A stretch of 64,000 nucleotides of DNA from Alcanivoracaceae bacterium (GTDB lineage Bacteria > Pseudomonadota > Gammaproteobacteria > Pseudomonadales > Alcanivoracaceae). The stretch lies in the NCBI GenBank assembly GCA_029210325.1, contig JARGPU010000001.1, forward strand, positions 134,126 through 198,125, given 5' to 3'. Shown in pieces: positions 9,714 to 18,556 of the stretch (positions within the stretch are counted from its first letter, which is position 1; the number at the start of each line of letters is the position of its first letter). The translations under genes and the position numbers were made by a program. Under the pieces are notes generated by a model. It was not told the origin of the DNA, did not search any database, and saw only the letters and a list, made by a program, of their open reading frames with translations.

Positions 9714-11276
9714 CTAGCGCGGCTTGACGGAAATGCCCAGCCGGTCAGTAACCTTGCCATCGAACGTACCCTTGTTAAAACGCCGGAACTGAGTGATCCA
9801 GTCGTTCCACTTCGGATACAGCGCCCATGCCTCAGCGCTACCTTGCAGTAGCTTCAAATCCAGCCCCCAATGTGGCCGCGCTGAGAACTCGTCGCGCATG
9901 GTGCGCTGGTAAGTCTTAAGCAAACTCTGAGCACCGACAGTATCCGCCAGCATTATCACTTCCATAAACATGGAATCACGGCCCTGCTGCATGGCAATAA
10001 AGTTGTCCGTGCTTTTCACAAACCTAACCGCGATCGGACCGGTGTGAGGAATGCCCTGGGCGAGCATTGACTCGGCAAGGCTGAAGGATCGTTCGATGGC
10101 TGCCACCGTGTCACGAATATCAAAGCCCGCCTCGATAGCAATGGCATCGGTATAATTGACCACGCCGATATTGAAAACCCGATAAGAGACATTGGTAAAG
10201 TTGTCATCCCGCTGAGTGTCCAGCGTGGTTTCCAGAATCGTCGGAGCCAAGCTCGGGAAGGTGCTGAGAATCCACGCCAACGGTTTTTCGAACAGGGTAA
10301 TTAGCCCGGAGACAAGCTCGGTACCCGGCTGGCCACGTTGAGACTGTGGCTGCTCCGGCAGCGGCGCATAAGAACGGTAACGCTCCGTCACTAGCACCGA
10401 GTGGCTGCCGTCAGCGGTGGCATAGGGGCTATATTGCAGCTCCCAGTGCTCCGGCGATGCACGATCCGCATAAACCGGCTGACCGGCAATCAGTCGTTCG
10501 ATGGCACCGCCTGGCGCTGACAGATCCTCCCAGGTGGTCTTCCAGCGCTTCTCCCGCAACCAGAACTTGCGATCTGTTTTCAGGGTCACGGCATACACCA
10601 CACCCATGGAACCAATGGCAACGCGCGCCGCATTAAAAGCATCGTCATCCTGAATCAGCTCAACCGGAATCCTGCGGTTTTCTTCCAGGTAGCCAGGCCA
10701 AGTGGCGGGGTTAGTAATGCCATTATTCGGCTCGATCTGCATCATGCGGCCACGCTCACCGACAACCTGCAAACTGACGATCTGATCCGCCATCGGGCCG
10801 TACTCCAGGCCCGAACCATGGGTGGCGGTCATCATCACGCCAGCAATGGTCTGACCGTCATAGCCGCCCATATTGATCAGTGCGCGGCCATTGGCATCGA
10901 GGAACGCATTCAGGTCCTTGACCCTGATGCCGCTCATCACCCGGGCCAGCGTCGGATCGCCGGCGTCCTTAAGGCGACTGCGATCCAGTGCCAACGGCTT
11001 GTTCAGCTTCTCCGGTGTAAACAGCACATCCCGGGTAATAGCCACCTCTGAGGCCGAGTGGCCAGAACCGGTCATACGCACACGCTTGCCAGCCCGGCTG
11101 GCCCGTCCGACATAGTCCACCAGCTGGGCAGCGCTGTCGGGCTGCAGCAAATATTGGGGTTCCACCGATTCAGTCTTGGTCCAGTTCTCCCAGTAACAAC
11201 CGGACATCAGCAACAGCAGGGACAGCGTGGCGCCGCGCGCCAGCATGGTGGGAAGGGAAACGGTCATGATATTCAT
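9714..11276 (-). CDS. FAD-linked oxidase lipoprotein (aldonolactone oxidase/VAO-like)
   Basis: A 520-residue flavoprotein with a lipoprotein signal: the lipobox LLLMSGC puts the acylated cysteine at about residue 27, so the mature enzyme is probably anchored outside the cytoplasm. The FAD-binding type 4 domain (about 40-215) shows the RMTGSGHSASEVA pyrophosphate loop and TATHGSGLEYG; the C-terminal half resembles the D-arabinono-1,4-lactone oxidase domain, ending with HWGLDLKLL and YPKWNDWITQFRRFNKGTFD. No covalent-FAD histidine is certain, though H in the GSGHS loop is a candidate. Substrate unknown: sugar lactone or bulky alcohol oxidases share this fold. Export is unusual for the family. 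Pairs with the downstream SDR. Confidence 0.82.
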   Translation of the reverse strand: MNIMTVSLPTMLARGATLSLLLLMSGCYWENWTKTESVEPQYLLQPDSAAQLVDYVGRASRAGKRVRMTGSGHSASEVAITRDVLFTPEKLNKPLALDRSRLKDAGDPTLARVMSGIRVKDLNAFLDANGRALINMGGYDGQTIAGVMMTATHGSGLEYGPMADQIVSLQVVGERGRMMQIEPNNGITNPATWPGYLEENRRIPVELIQDDDAFNAARVAIGSMGVVYAVTLKTDRKFWLREKRWKTTWEDLSAPGGAIERLIAGQPVYADRASPEHWELQYSPYATADGSHSVLVTERYRSYAPLPEQPQSQRGQPGTELVSGLITLFEKPLAWILSTFPSLAPTILETTLDTQRDDNFTNVSYRVFNIGVVNYTDAIAIEAGFDIRDTVAAIERSFSLAESMLAQGIPHTGPIAVRFVKSTDNFIAMQQGRDSMFMEVIMLADTVGAQSLLKTYQRTMRDEFSARPHWGLDLKLLQGSAEAWALYPKWNDWITQFRRFNKGTFDGKVTDRLGISVKPR

Positions 11277-11645
11277 CCTGTGCCCGCGTAAACGGGTCTA
11301 TTGTTGTTATTACCCCGCCAGATCAACGTCTGGGCCATTCCTGAAACTAAGCAAGCGATGCTTACTTATCTCCTCGGGCGGGTAAATAGGACGAAGGTAC
11401 CAAAAAAGAATCAGGGCTTGCCGAGACCTCCCAATGCGGCCTTGAGCATCAGACGGCACTCCACCAATAGGGGGCCCATTTGCTCCTCCGCCAGGGAGCG
11501 GCCTCTTTCGCCACAGGCCCCGGCGACCGAGCCAATTTGTCATCCCGGCCAGTGCAGACCCATGAAAGGCCCATAATGACCTTCGTCATATCGGGCCACG
11601 CCGGTAAGGTCATCCCATCTGAACCTGACATTGGCGAGTGTAAGC
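11277..11645. other. Divergent promoter region between the FAD-oxidase and almA
   Basis: A 369-base gap without a credible gene; the short frames in it lack ribosome sites and family features. It must hold the promoters of both divergent genes. The only clear structure seen is the palindrome at 11348-11364, listed separately. A GGCGAG sequence precedes the almA ATG. Confidence 0.6.
11348..11364. promoter_or_regulatory. Palindromic operator candidate upstream of almA
   Basis: TAAGCA-N5-TGCTTA, a perfect 6-bp inverted repeat with a 5-base spacer (17 bp in all), in the divergent region. Its size suits a dimeric repressor such as a TetR- or GntR-type protein. No candidate regulator gene is adjacent, so the binding protein is unknown. 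Confidence 0.4.
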
Positions 11646-13214
11646 ATGGCCATCGATACCGTAGACGTGATCATCATTGGCGCCGGCCTGTCCGGCATTG
11701 GCGCGGCGGTACACCTTAAGAAGGACTGCCCGAACAAGACTTTCATGATTCTGGAGGGTCGCGACGCCATTGGCGGCACCTGGGATCTGTTCCGCTACCC
11801 GGGAATCCGCTCCGACTCCGACATGTTTACCCTCGGCTATAACTTCAAGCCCTGGACCGAGCCCAAGGTTATTGCCGACGGCCACCTGATCCGCAACTAC
11901 ATCAACGAAACCGCGGACGAGTACGGTGTACGCCGTCATATCCGCTTTGGTCACAAGGTGGCCAACGCCGAATGGTCCAGCGATGAAGCCCTGTGGACCC
12001 TGACGGTGCAGAAGAAGGATGGCAGCGAGTCCAAAGTGCGCGGCAACTTCCTGATCAGCTGCACCGGCTACTACAACTATGCGGAAGGCTATACCCCTGA
12101 CTTTCCCGGCCGCGATGCCTACAAGGGCACCTTTATTCACCCGCAGCACTGGCCGGAGAATCTGGATTACACCGACAAGAACGTGCTGATCATCGGTAGT
12201 GGCGCCACCGCCGTCACCCTGCTGCCAGCCATGACCGACAAAGCCAAGCATGTCACCATGCTGCAGCGCTCACCGTCCTATGTGGCGACGGTGCCGCAGG
12301 AAGACCCGATCTCTGTTCAGCTACGCAAGGTTCTGCCGGAGAAGATGGTGTATCACCTTGCCCGCGGCCGTAACGTTGCCCTTCAGGCGGGCATTTACCG
12401 CCTGTCCAAATCGCAGCCCAAGTTTATGAAGAAGGTGCTGCTCGGCATGGTCGAGAAGCAGCTCGGTAAAGACGGCGATATGAGCCACTTCACCCCCAGC
12501 TACAATCCGTGGGACGAGCGTCTGTGCGCGGTGCCCAATGGCGATCTGTTCAAGGTGATTCGCAAGGGCAAGGCGTCCGTGGTTACCGATCATATCGATA
12601 CCTTTACCGCAGAAGGCATCAAGCTCAAGTCCGGCAAAGAGCTGAAGGCGGACATCATCATCAGCGCCACTGGCCTGTCTCTGCAGCTGCTTGGCGGCGT
12701 CAACGTAGCAGTGGATGGCAAGCCCATCGACATCACCAAGTCCATGTCCTATCGCTCGCTGATGCTATCGGATGTGCCGAATGCGGCGATGATCTTCGGC
12801 TACACCAACGCATCCTGGACCCTGAAGGCGGATATCAGCAGTGAGTACCTGTGCCGTCTGATGAATCACATGGACAAGACGGGTGTACGTCAGGTGACCC
12901 CGCGTCAGCGTGATCCGAATGTATCTGAGTCACCTTTCCTCGATATGCAGTCCGGCTATATCCAGCGCGCCAAGCACATCTTCCCGAAACAGGGAAATAA
13001 GGCGCCATGGGCCACAAAGCAAAACTACTTCTTCGATCTGGCCCAGTTGCGCTACACCAAAATCGATGACGGCATTCTCGAGTTCCGTAACCCGCCCGCG
13101 GCAGTAAAGGCCGCGCCAACTCCGAGAGCCGCGCCGAAAAAAGCGGCGAAAAAATCCGGCACGACTGCCAAGCGCGGCAAGGCAACTACTGAGAAAGCGT
13201 TGAAGCAGGCCTGA
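11646..13214 (+). CDS. almA: Flavin-containing monooxygenase, AlmA-like (long-chain alkane oxidation)
   Basis: A 522-residue NADPH/FAD monooxygenase of the AlmA group, which in Acinetobacter and Alcanivorax supports growth on long-chain n-alkanes. First Rossmann motif IIGAGLSGIG (10-19) binds FAD; EGRDAIGGTWDLFRYPGIRSD is typical of this group; the monooxygenase fingerprint appears as YKGTFIHPQHWP (159-170), with Y for the usual F; the NADPH Rossmann motif is LIIGSGATAV. The last 35 or so residues form a lysine/alanine/proline tail (RAAPKKAAKKSGTTAKRGK) not needed for the fold. The ATG at 11646 is preferred over an upstream TTG at 11631. A terminator follows. Substrate range is inferred from the family. 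Confidence 0.88.
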   Translation: MAIDTVDVIIIGAGLSGIGAAVHLKKDCPNKTFMILEGRDAIGGTWDLFRYPGIRSDSDMFTLGYNFKPWTEPKVIADGHLIRNYINETADEYGVRRHIRFGHKVANAEWSSDEALWTLTVQKKDGSESKVRGNFLISCTGYYNYAEGYTPDFPGRDAYKGTFIHPQHWPENLDYTDKNVLIIGSGATAVTLLPAMTDKAKHVTMLQRSPSYVATVPQEDPISVQLRKVLPEKMVYHLARGRNVALQAGIYRLSKSQPKFMKKVLLGMVEKQLGKDGDMSHFTPSYNPWDERLCAVPNGDLFKVIRKGKASVVTDHIDTFTAEGIKLKSGKELKADIIISATGLSLQLLGGVNVAVDGKPIDITKSMSYRSLMLSDVPNAAMIFGYTNASWTLKADISSEYLCRLMNHMDKTGVRQVTPRQRDPNVSESPFLDMQSGYIQRAKHIFPKQGNKAPWATKQNYFFDLAQLRYTKIDDGILEFRNPPAAVKAAPTPRAAPKKAAKKSGTTAKRGKATTEKALKQA

Positions 13215-13540
13215 TTTATTCAGCGTCAAATCATAACAAAAAGCCCTGGCAACGCCGGGGCTTTTTGTTTCCTCTTACTGCAGGAGCTTATGAGGCCCGC
13301 CTAGCGAGAATTGAGCCCCCATCTCATTGCTAAACTAATGCTTTTCGGCCTCCGCTACGACTTTACTCCTAAAGCAATCCAGCCCTAGTTCAAGCAGTTT
13401 TCGATTTATCGCCGCTCGTGGCCTCTATTGTTAGCATTCTGTCACTTTTCGAATCTCTCCTTTTCTTATAGTTGCCTCACTAATAACCATTAGGATCGAC
13501 GGTACACGCCGGAAAAAAACAATAATTAAAAGGAAACCCC
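13215..13540. other. AT-richer intergenic region before the HD-domain genes
   Basis: A 326-base gap with the almA terminator at its left end and the promoter of the HD-domain pair at its right. The base composition drops here and stays lower to about 15.7 kb. An AAAAGGA ribosome site precedes the next gene. No other gene or clear operator seen. Confidence 0.5.
13235..13269 (+). terminator. Intrinsic terminator after almA
   Basis: Inverted repeat AACAAAAAGCCC / GGGCTTTTTGTT with an 11-base loop, 20 bases after the almA stop and followed by T-rich sequence. Confidence 0.88.
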
Positions 13541-14398
13541 ATGGAATCGAAAGTCACGAAAAATAATGATTGCGCCATTCCGTGCAACGATCCCGAAAGC
13601 ACCAACTCTTCTTCTGGCAATCTACTTGGCAAAGCGGCAGCTGGCATCGCAGTAGGTGCAGCAGGTCTGGGTGCAGCAGGCAAAGCCGATGCCTTCTTCT
13701 GGAACCCTAGCCGTGTGATCCTGCCTGATGCTCCAGCCCCATGCACGGGTGTCTGCGCCCCCCAGGCAACCGAGTTTCAAACCATTATCGATAATGAAGC
13801 TAAAACCAGGTTCAGGCGCATGGATTGGAGCAATCCTTTAGACTGGCTCGTCATTGCAAACTCTTCATCGAAACTGCATAAAATAAATGCCCACAAAGCG
13901 GTTATCAACTTATTAACGCAGTGCCAACGTTATGCGTTTGGAATGCCGGTCAATGTCTTGCAGCACTGTTTGCAAACGGCCACGCGAGCAGCGAGAGCGA
14001 ACGCCAGCGATGAAATGGTTCTGGCTGCATTGCTGCATGATGTCGGCATCGCTATTTCTTATCCTGGCCATGCACAGATATCCGCTTCGATTATTCGAAG
14101 CTTTGTATCTGAAGCTGTGTATAAAACCGTGCTGCATCATCACGAATTCGAATTGGCACACTATGGTCACAGGATTGGGGAGTCGACGACGATGCGTGAC
14201 CTGTACCTGAATGAACCTTGTTATGCCACCGCAGTGAAATTTGTTGATGAGTGGGTGCAGGTGTCTTACGACCCTAACTACAATAGCTATACGCTAAGTG
14301 AGTTTAAGCCGTTAATTCAAGCAACATTTGCGGAACATGACACAGAAACTCTGAACGTGACGATGACTGATTGTTTTAGAGAGCAGCCGGCATACTAA
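13541..14398 (+). CDS. HD-domain protein of the PhnZ/COG4341 type, probably exported (paralogue 1)
   Basis: A 285-residue protein of no assigned function. The N-terminal 50 residues include a glycine/alanine-rich hydrophobic run (KAAAGIAVGAAGLGAAG, 31-47) ending near ADAFF, like a signal or membrane segment. The rest has the metal-binding pattern of HD oxygenase-like proteins (PhnZ, myo-inositol oxygenase relatives): H142 in LQHCLQTATRA, H166-D167 in ALLHDVG, H177, H199-H201 and H207 in HHHEFELAHYG, and D236 in VKFVDEW. That ligand set could hold two irons. Base use is AT-richer than the flanking genes, suggesting acquisition. The second paralogue starts 11 bases downstream. Hydrolase rather than oxygenase activity is possible. 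Confidence 0.75.
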   Translation: MESKVTKNNDCAIPCNDPESTNSSSGNLLGKAAAGIAVGAAGLGAAGKADAFFWNPSRVILPDAPAPCTGVCAPQATEFQTIIDNEAKTRFRRMDWSNPLDWLVIANSSSKLHKINAHKAVINLLTQCQRYAFGMPVNVLQHCLQTATRAARANASDEMVLAALLHDVGIAISYPGHAQISASIIRSFVSEAVYKTVLHHHEFELAHYGHRIGESTTMRDLYLNEPCYATAVKFVDEWVQVSYDPNYNSYTLSEFKPLIQATFAEHDTETLNVTMTDCFREQPAY

Positions 14399-14409
14399 AG
14401 GACTTACCA

Positions 14410-15285
14410 ATGAGTAACGCTAACGAGAAAAATAAAGATACATCCTTGGGTGAGACAAACGATGCTGGTTCATATGACTACTTCGGGGATAGCTTCTATA
14501 AGAAGGACCTGCAGACCATGCTGCTGGAAAAGGAGTGCATAGAAAAGTCCCAACGTTTTGGACTGTCACGCCGTCGTTTTATGACGAGTTCTTTTGGGGC
14601 TGTCGCTGCGACCAGTATTTTTGGGCAGATAGCGGGCTTTTCCAGCAGGGCCGAAGCGATGGACGGATTTGTTTCGCCTTCAGAGGATCTGTACCAGTCT
14701 GTTGCTACAACGACAAGCTTTACCCGGCTTGATCAAAGCACCGCAGCGGATTGGACGATCATTGAAAACGCGGTACGAGCGCAGAGTCAGGGCGTAGTCA
14801 ACACCATCAAGAACATGATTAACGCCTGTCGCGGTTACCATCTGGGCTTTGGGCCTGATCAATTCACCCACATGACACAAGCGGCCACGCGAGCAAAGCG
14901 TGACAACGCATCTGATGAAATGATTCTTGTGTGTTTGGTTCATGATCTGGGTAAGGTGATCTCTAACCTGGCGCATCCCGACATTATTGCCGGTATCGTG
15001 CGTCCTTATGTATCCGATGGTTCGTACTATCTGCTGCGTCATCATATGGAATATCAATGGAAGCACTACGGTCACTATATATTCAAGCCTACCAATGGGC
15101 GACAGCGTTATGTTGGTGAGTCGTGGCATGCGGATGCCGTTAGATTCAGTGATGAGTATGATCAGAAGGCGTTTGATCGATACTACCGTACGGACCCCAT
15201 AGAAGCATTTCTGCCATTGGTAGAGCAGTTCTTTGGGACAGACAATCCGAGAAAAAATATGACTCACCAAATTTGCTTTGGTTAA
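14410..15285 (+). CDS. HD-domain protein of the PhnZ/COG4341 type with Tat signal (paralogue 2)
   Basis: A 291-residue paralogue of the preceding protein. Residues 53-85 form a twin-arginine signal: SRRRFMTSSFGAV, a hydrophobic run and FSSRAEAMD as a likely cleavage region, preceded by an unusually long 52-residue leader. Tat export fits a protein that acquires metal in the cytoplasm. Putative metal ligands are H154 in FTHMTQAATRA, H178-D179 in LVHDLG, H189, H211/H212 in LRHHMEYQWKHYG and D248 in RFSDEYDQKAFD; the YDQ-AFD...Y...P motif is common in COG4341 proteins. It shares an operon with paralogue 1. The pair may form a hetero-oligomer. Reaction unknown. Confidence 0.78.
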   Translation: MSNANEKNKDTSLGETNDAGSYDYFGDSFYKKDLQTMLLEKECIEKSQRFGLSRRRFMTSSFGAVAATSIFGQIAGFSSRAEAMDGFVSPSEDLYQSVATTTSFTRLDQSTAADWTIIENAVRAQSQGVVNTIKNMINACRGYHLGFGPDQFTHMTQAATRAKRDNASDEMILVCLVHDLGKVISNLAHPDIIAGIVRPYVSDGSYYLLRHHMEYQWKHYGHYIFKPTNGRQRYVGESWHADAVRFSDEYDQKAFDRYYRTDPIEAFLPLVEQFFGTDNPRKNMTHQICFG

Positions 15286-15694
15286 TCGTACCCGTACGTT
15301 CACCCGTACTTTGGGTCATCGCAAAAACTGGCCGCGGCTCAATGACGAGGTCATACCCAGTAAGTATAATAATTCAAGACACCCATTAATTCGTACACAG
15401 CATACATCGCGACAAGACTGCACAGCGGAGCTATTGATTGCTTATTTTTATAGGCACTTCAAGTGGACAAAGCCGAGCAGATTGAATTGCTAGCGTGCAA
15501 GAACCGATCACAATTACAACCGCTTAGGTTTTTATCTTCAAATATTTCATTAACCATGAGTGTCGGCTCATGCCTGACGGTAACGTTCTAGATGTTGATA
15601 AAAATTCGATAGTTGATTCTTATTGATTTATTGGTGAGCCCACCAGGATTTGGTATTGGGGGGCCCACCAGGATTTCAGCCTGAAACCAAAGGA
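15286..15694. other. Long 3' intergenic region after the HD-domain pair
   Basis: A 409-base AT-rich gap between convergent transcription units. No protein gene is supported; the frames present have no ribosome site or family likeness. It contains the 14-bp direct repeat listed separately and the small palindrome TTTCAG-C-CTGAAA at 15674-15686. No classic terminator with a T-run was found. Confidence 0.5.
15638..15676. repeat. Two 14-bp direct repeats
   Basis: GCCCACCAGGATTT occurs at 15638-15651 and again at 15663-15676, 25 bases apart start to start. The spacing is two and a half helical turns. It lies just beyond the stop of the haem peroxidase gene. It may be a duplication scar or a remnant of a short repeat family; no function is evident. 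Confidence 0.7.
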
Positions 15695-18445
15695 TTATTT
15701 GTCTTCGTGACGCTGGTGCTTGAAGAAGATACCAGTGTCACCGAAGTGCGAGGTGGTGAACGGCGACATCGTCTTTAGCGAGCCCACCTTCACGGCACTG
15801 GCACGACGCTCATTGGCATAACGTCTGGTCACCCACGGGAAGATCGATGTTCTGATATTCCGGTCGGTGGCGTACACGTCATATACCGTGGTGCCGGCCG
15901 GCAGTTCGGTCAGGTCATCACGGAAATCATGGGCAGCACTGCTAAAGCGATTACGTACTTCACTGGTCGGAACGAAGTAAATCTGGGTCGGCGACTTCAC
16001 CGTGCCTACCGCACTGCCGTCCTGATTCACTTCCGCCATGTCATCAACACGCAGCAGGGTGGGCTTCGAGGTGACTAGCGAGAAGATCAGGCTGGTGCCC
16101 AGCGACTCGTTCACTTCCTGCTGCACATACTGCGACAGTTCGTTGGCGAAGTAGTTGTAGTTACTACCCTGACCGGTCAGGGTGTAAAGCGCCGAGACGT
16201 TCTCGGAGGGCTTGCCATCTACGAATGCCTTCCACGCCAGACCCGGTGCAAAACCACGGTCCGACGGATCACCAGTGACAGACAAGCGCAGCAGACCGCA
16301 TTGGTTGCCTTTGAACAAACCGGTGAAGCTGTGGTTTGCCGTCGGCACAAAGCTGACTTTCGCCATCGCGCCATACGGGTGCAGCGGCTTTTCATAACCC
16401 GGCGGGCTGACGTCGGTGCGATCCTTCACTTTCTTCCAAAGAATGCTGTCGATCAGACCCAGCACATCAATCGGTACCAATGCCGGACGCTCACCATCGG
16501 CGTATTCGGTACGCATCGCACCGTTCACCCACAGATGTTCCTGTTTGTCGCATCCGTTCCATGACTCATAGTCATCCGGAATATTCAGGCCCCACGGCTT
16601 AAACGCATTATCGACGCCAACAAGGCTTGACCGCAGCTGCGGGAAGTGACGGCGCAGCACATCCACCATGGTGTTGTCGTTGACCCAGTCCAGACCTTCC
16701 TGGGTATACACACCCGGACGGAAGTCCTTGGTAAAGAAGCGGTCAGTCATCAGACGGCGCGAAGCGTTCATGATAAAGATCTGGAACGCGGTCTCACCAA
16801 AGCCGAAGCCTTCGGGACGCACGGTTTCGGCCAGCTGACCGACCATGGCATCGATCATCTCGATATCGTTGTTGTAAATCCGCTTCAGCTCGGCCAGCAC
16901 TTCCGGGTCCGTGGTCAGATCCTCGAATTTGGTGATCGGGTTCAGGCCGATCTGGCGGCGGAATTCGTTGTAGCGCGGCACGCCACGCTCGCGATCACGA
17001 ATCACATCGATGACAGCAAGGTCGATATTGCCGGCGAACGGTACCGACAGGTTACGCAGGAAGTTCGGGTAGTTCTTCAGTGTCAACGCACCCGGATTGG
17101 TGATACCGAACGAGTACCACAGACGCTCCGGTCGCTCGACACCAAGCATGCTCTCGGCATCGCCGTCACGGGTGTCCTCAATCGGAATCTGCCGGGCGAC
17201 CACATTGGAGCCGATGTCATAGACGTCAATGTTGTCACGCATCAGCGGGTGCATCCGGTACACGGCAACGAATTCTTCCGTCAGCGTATAGGGCACGCCG
17301 TAGTTGTTAGGCTCGGTCGAACCGACAATGCCGGCAAGCGCATGGTCAATGGAGCCGGAACCGACACCGTCCGAAAACATCGGGTTGAAGCCGAGCAGCA
17401 TGGAAACAAAGGAATCTGTCTTCTGCAGATCCTCATAAAGCATTTCCACTTCACCCTGATACTTGTCACGCAGCTCGCCGTCGCCGAGCAGGCCCCACCA
17501 GTTGGCGTACATGGCACGCTCGGTCACAGGGTTGGCAATGATCGCCGGGGTCCACTCCACCGTGTGGATTTTTGCCATCAGCGCCGAGTTGATCAGACGG
17601 GCACGGTCATAAACCCACTGATCACTCATGCCGGGGTATTTGCTGTTAAGCATATCGGCAATCGCATTGTGCTCACGCACGAACAGCTGATGCAGCATGC
17701 TCAAACCCACCCACCAGTTCTCGCTGAAGCCGGTGATCGGTACGCCACCGAACAGGCCGGTCGGCAAGGTGCCGTCGCTGTTGATCTTCAGCTTGCCGCC
17801 AACGAACGCACGAATTTCGTCATTGGTTGCCTTGTCGCTACCGTAGATCTGCGAGCCATCCCACCAGTGGGTATTCTCGTTTATGTAGGTTTCCGGCTGG
17901 CCGGCTTCTGCATCGGTGCGGGTCGGGTCGGGCAGCGTACGCTTGATCGTCAATGATCCGGAACCCAGCGGATCGCCGGCCGGCAGCGGCACTTCAATGG
18001 CATTGTCCGTGGTGCCTGGCCCATGATCGAACCAGTCGTGGGTCATGAACTGAATCCACGAGGCGGCGATAAAGTTAAGCGATGCCGCCGGCTTGAACTC
18101 GTCACGGGCCATCAGATTGTTACTGATGTCACGGGGGTTCGGTGTCAGCAAGGTATCGGTTTCACCGCGGCTTGCCTCGCGTGCAACGTTGCGGCCGAAG
18201 CGAATATTGGCCGCACCCTCTGCCGGGTTCGACAGAATATTACAGGTGCCGTCTTCCGTACGGGCGGTCAGGCTGCGCTCATCACAGACGATCTCGGCAT
18301 TGCGCGCCTGCCAGTTTTCAACATCAATCAGATTATTTTCAAACAGCTGTTCCCGCTCGGCCGCCAGTGTCAGCAAGCCAGCGACAATGCCGAGCGTGCC
18401 AAACTTGGTCAGAGCGGGCCAGGTTACCCATACGGATGCGGCCAT
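15695..18445 (-). CDS. Animal-type haem peroxidase, alpha-dioxygenase-like, with a C-terminal extra domain
   Basis: A 916-residue protein of the animal haem peroxidase superfamily. Residues 14-29 are hydrophobic and could be a membrane anchor or signal. The distal haem histidine is H136 in FMTHDWFDHG; THWWDGSQIYGSD (192-204) and LHQLFVREHNAIADML (251-266) are superfamily signatures; EFVAVYRMHPLM (391-402) holds the proximal histidine H399. HDW...DH and VYRMHPL match plant and bacterial fatty-acid alpha-dioxygenases better than mammalian peroxidases, so lipid oxygenation is a reasonable inference. About 250 residues after the catalytic core are not recognised. AGGAGAG precedes the ATG. The palindrome at 18557-18575 lies about 110 bases upstream. 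Confidence 0.85.
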   Translation of the reverse strand: MAASVWVTWPALTKFGTLGIVAGLLTLAAEREQLFENNLIDVENWQARNAEIVCDERSLTARTEDGTCNILSNPAEGAANIRFGRNVAREASRGETDTLLTPNPRDISNNLMARDEFKPAASLNFIAASWIQFMTHDWFDHGPGTTDNAIEVPLPAGDPLGSGSLTIKRTLPDPTRTDAEAGQPETYINENTHWWDGSQIYGSDKATNDEIRAFVGGKLKINSDGTLPTGLFGGVPITGFSENWWVGLSMLHQLFVREHNAIADMLNSKYPGMSDQWVYDRARLINSALMAKIHTVEWTPAIIANPVTERAMYANWWGLLGDGELRDKYQGEVEMLYEDLQKTDSFVSMLLGFNPMFSDGVGSGSIDHALAGIVGSTEPNNYGVPYTLTEEFVAVYRMHPLMRDNIDVYDIGSNVVARQIPIEDTRDGDAESMLGVERPERLWYSFGITNPGALTLKNYPNFLRNLSVPFAGNIDLAVIDVIRDRERGVPRYNEFRRQIGLNPITKFEDLTTDPEVLAELKRIYNNDIEMIDAMVGQLAETVRPEGFGFGETAFQIFIMNASRRLMTDRFFTKDFRPGVYTQEGLDWVNDNTMVDVLRRHFPQLRSSLVGVDNAFKPWGLNIPDDYESWNGCDKQEHLWVNGAMRTEYADGERPALVPIDVLGLIDSILWKKVKDRTDVSPPGYEKPLHPYGAMAKVSFVPTANHSFTGLFKGNQCGLLRLSVTGDPSDRGFAPGLAWKAFVDGKPSENVSALYTLTGQGSNYNYFANELSQYVQQEVNESLGTSLIFSLVTSKPTLLRVDDMAEVNQDGSAVGTVKSPTQIYFVPTSEVRNRFSSAAHDFRDDLTELPAGTTVYDVYATDRNIRTSIFPWVTRRYANERRASAVKVGSLKTMSPFTTSHFGDTGIFFKHQRHEDK

Positions 18446-18556
18446 GATATCTCTCCTGAGTTACTTTGTTTTTATGTTGCCGACGCAGCCGCGCCGACGA
18501 TGTCCGGTTTACCAGAGCGCATTAGTGCACAGGAGAAAAAACCTTTCAAAGAATGG

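Noticed and set aside
11301-11631. Short frames on both strands between the FAD-oxidase and almA as small genes
   Set aside because: No ribosome sites, no recognisable protein features; the region must hold two divergent promoters.
15278-15493. 71-codon plus-strand frame after the HD-domain pair
   Set aside because: No ribosome site and its start overlaps the end of paralogue 2 in another frame; translation looks random.
16646-17956. Plus-strand open frame (436 codons) inside the haem peroxidase gene
   Set aside because: Shadow of the peroxidase codons; histidine/glycine-rich translation of the opposite strand with no domain.
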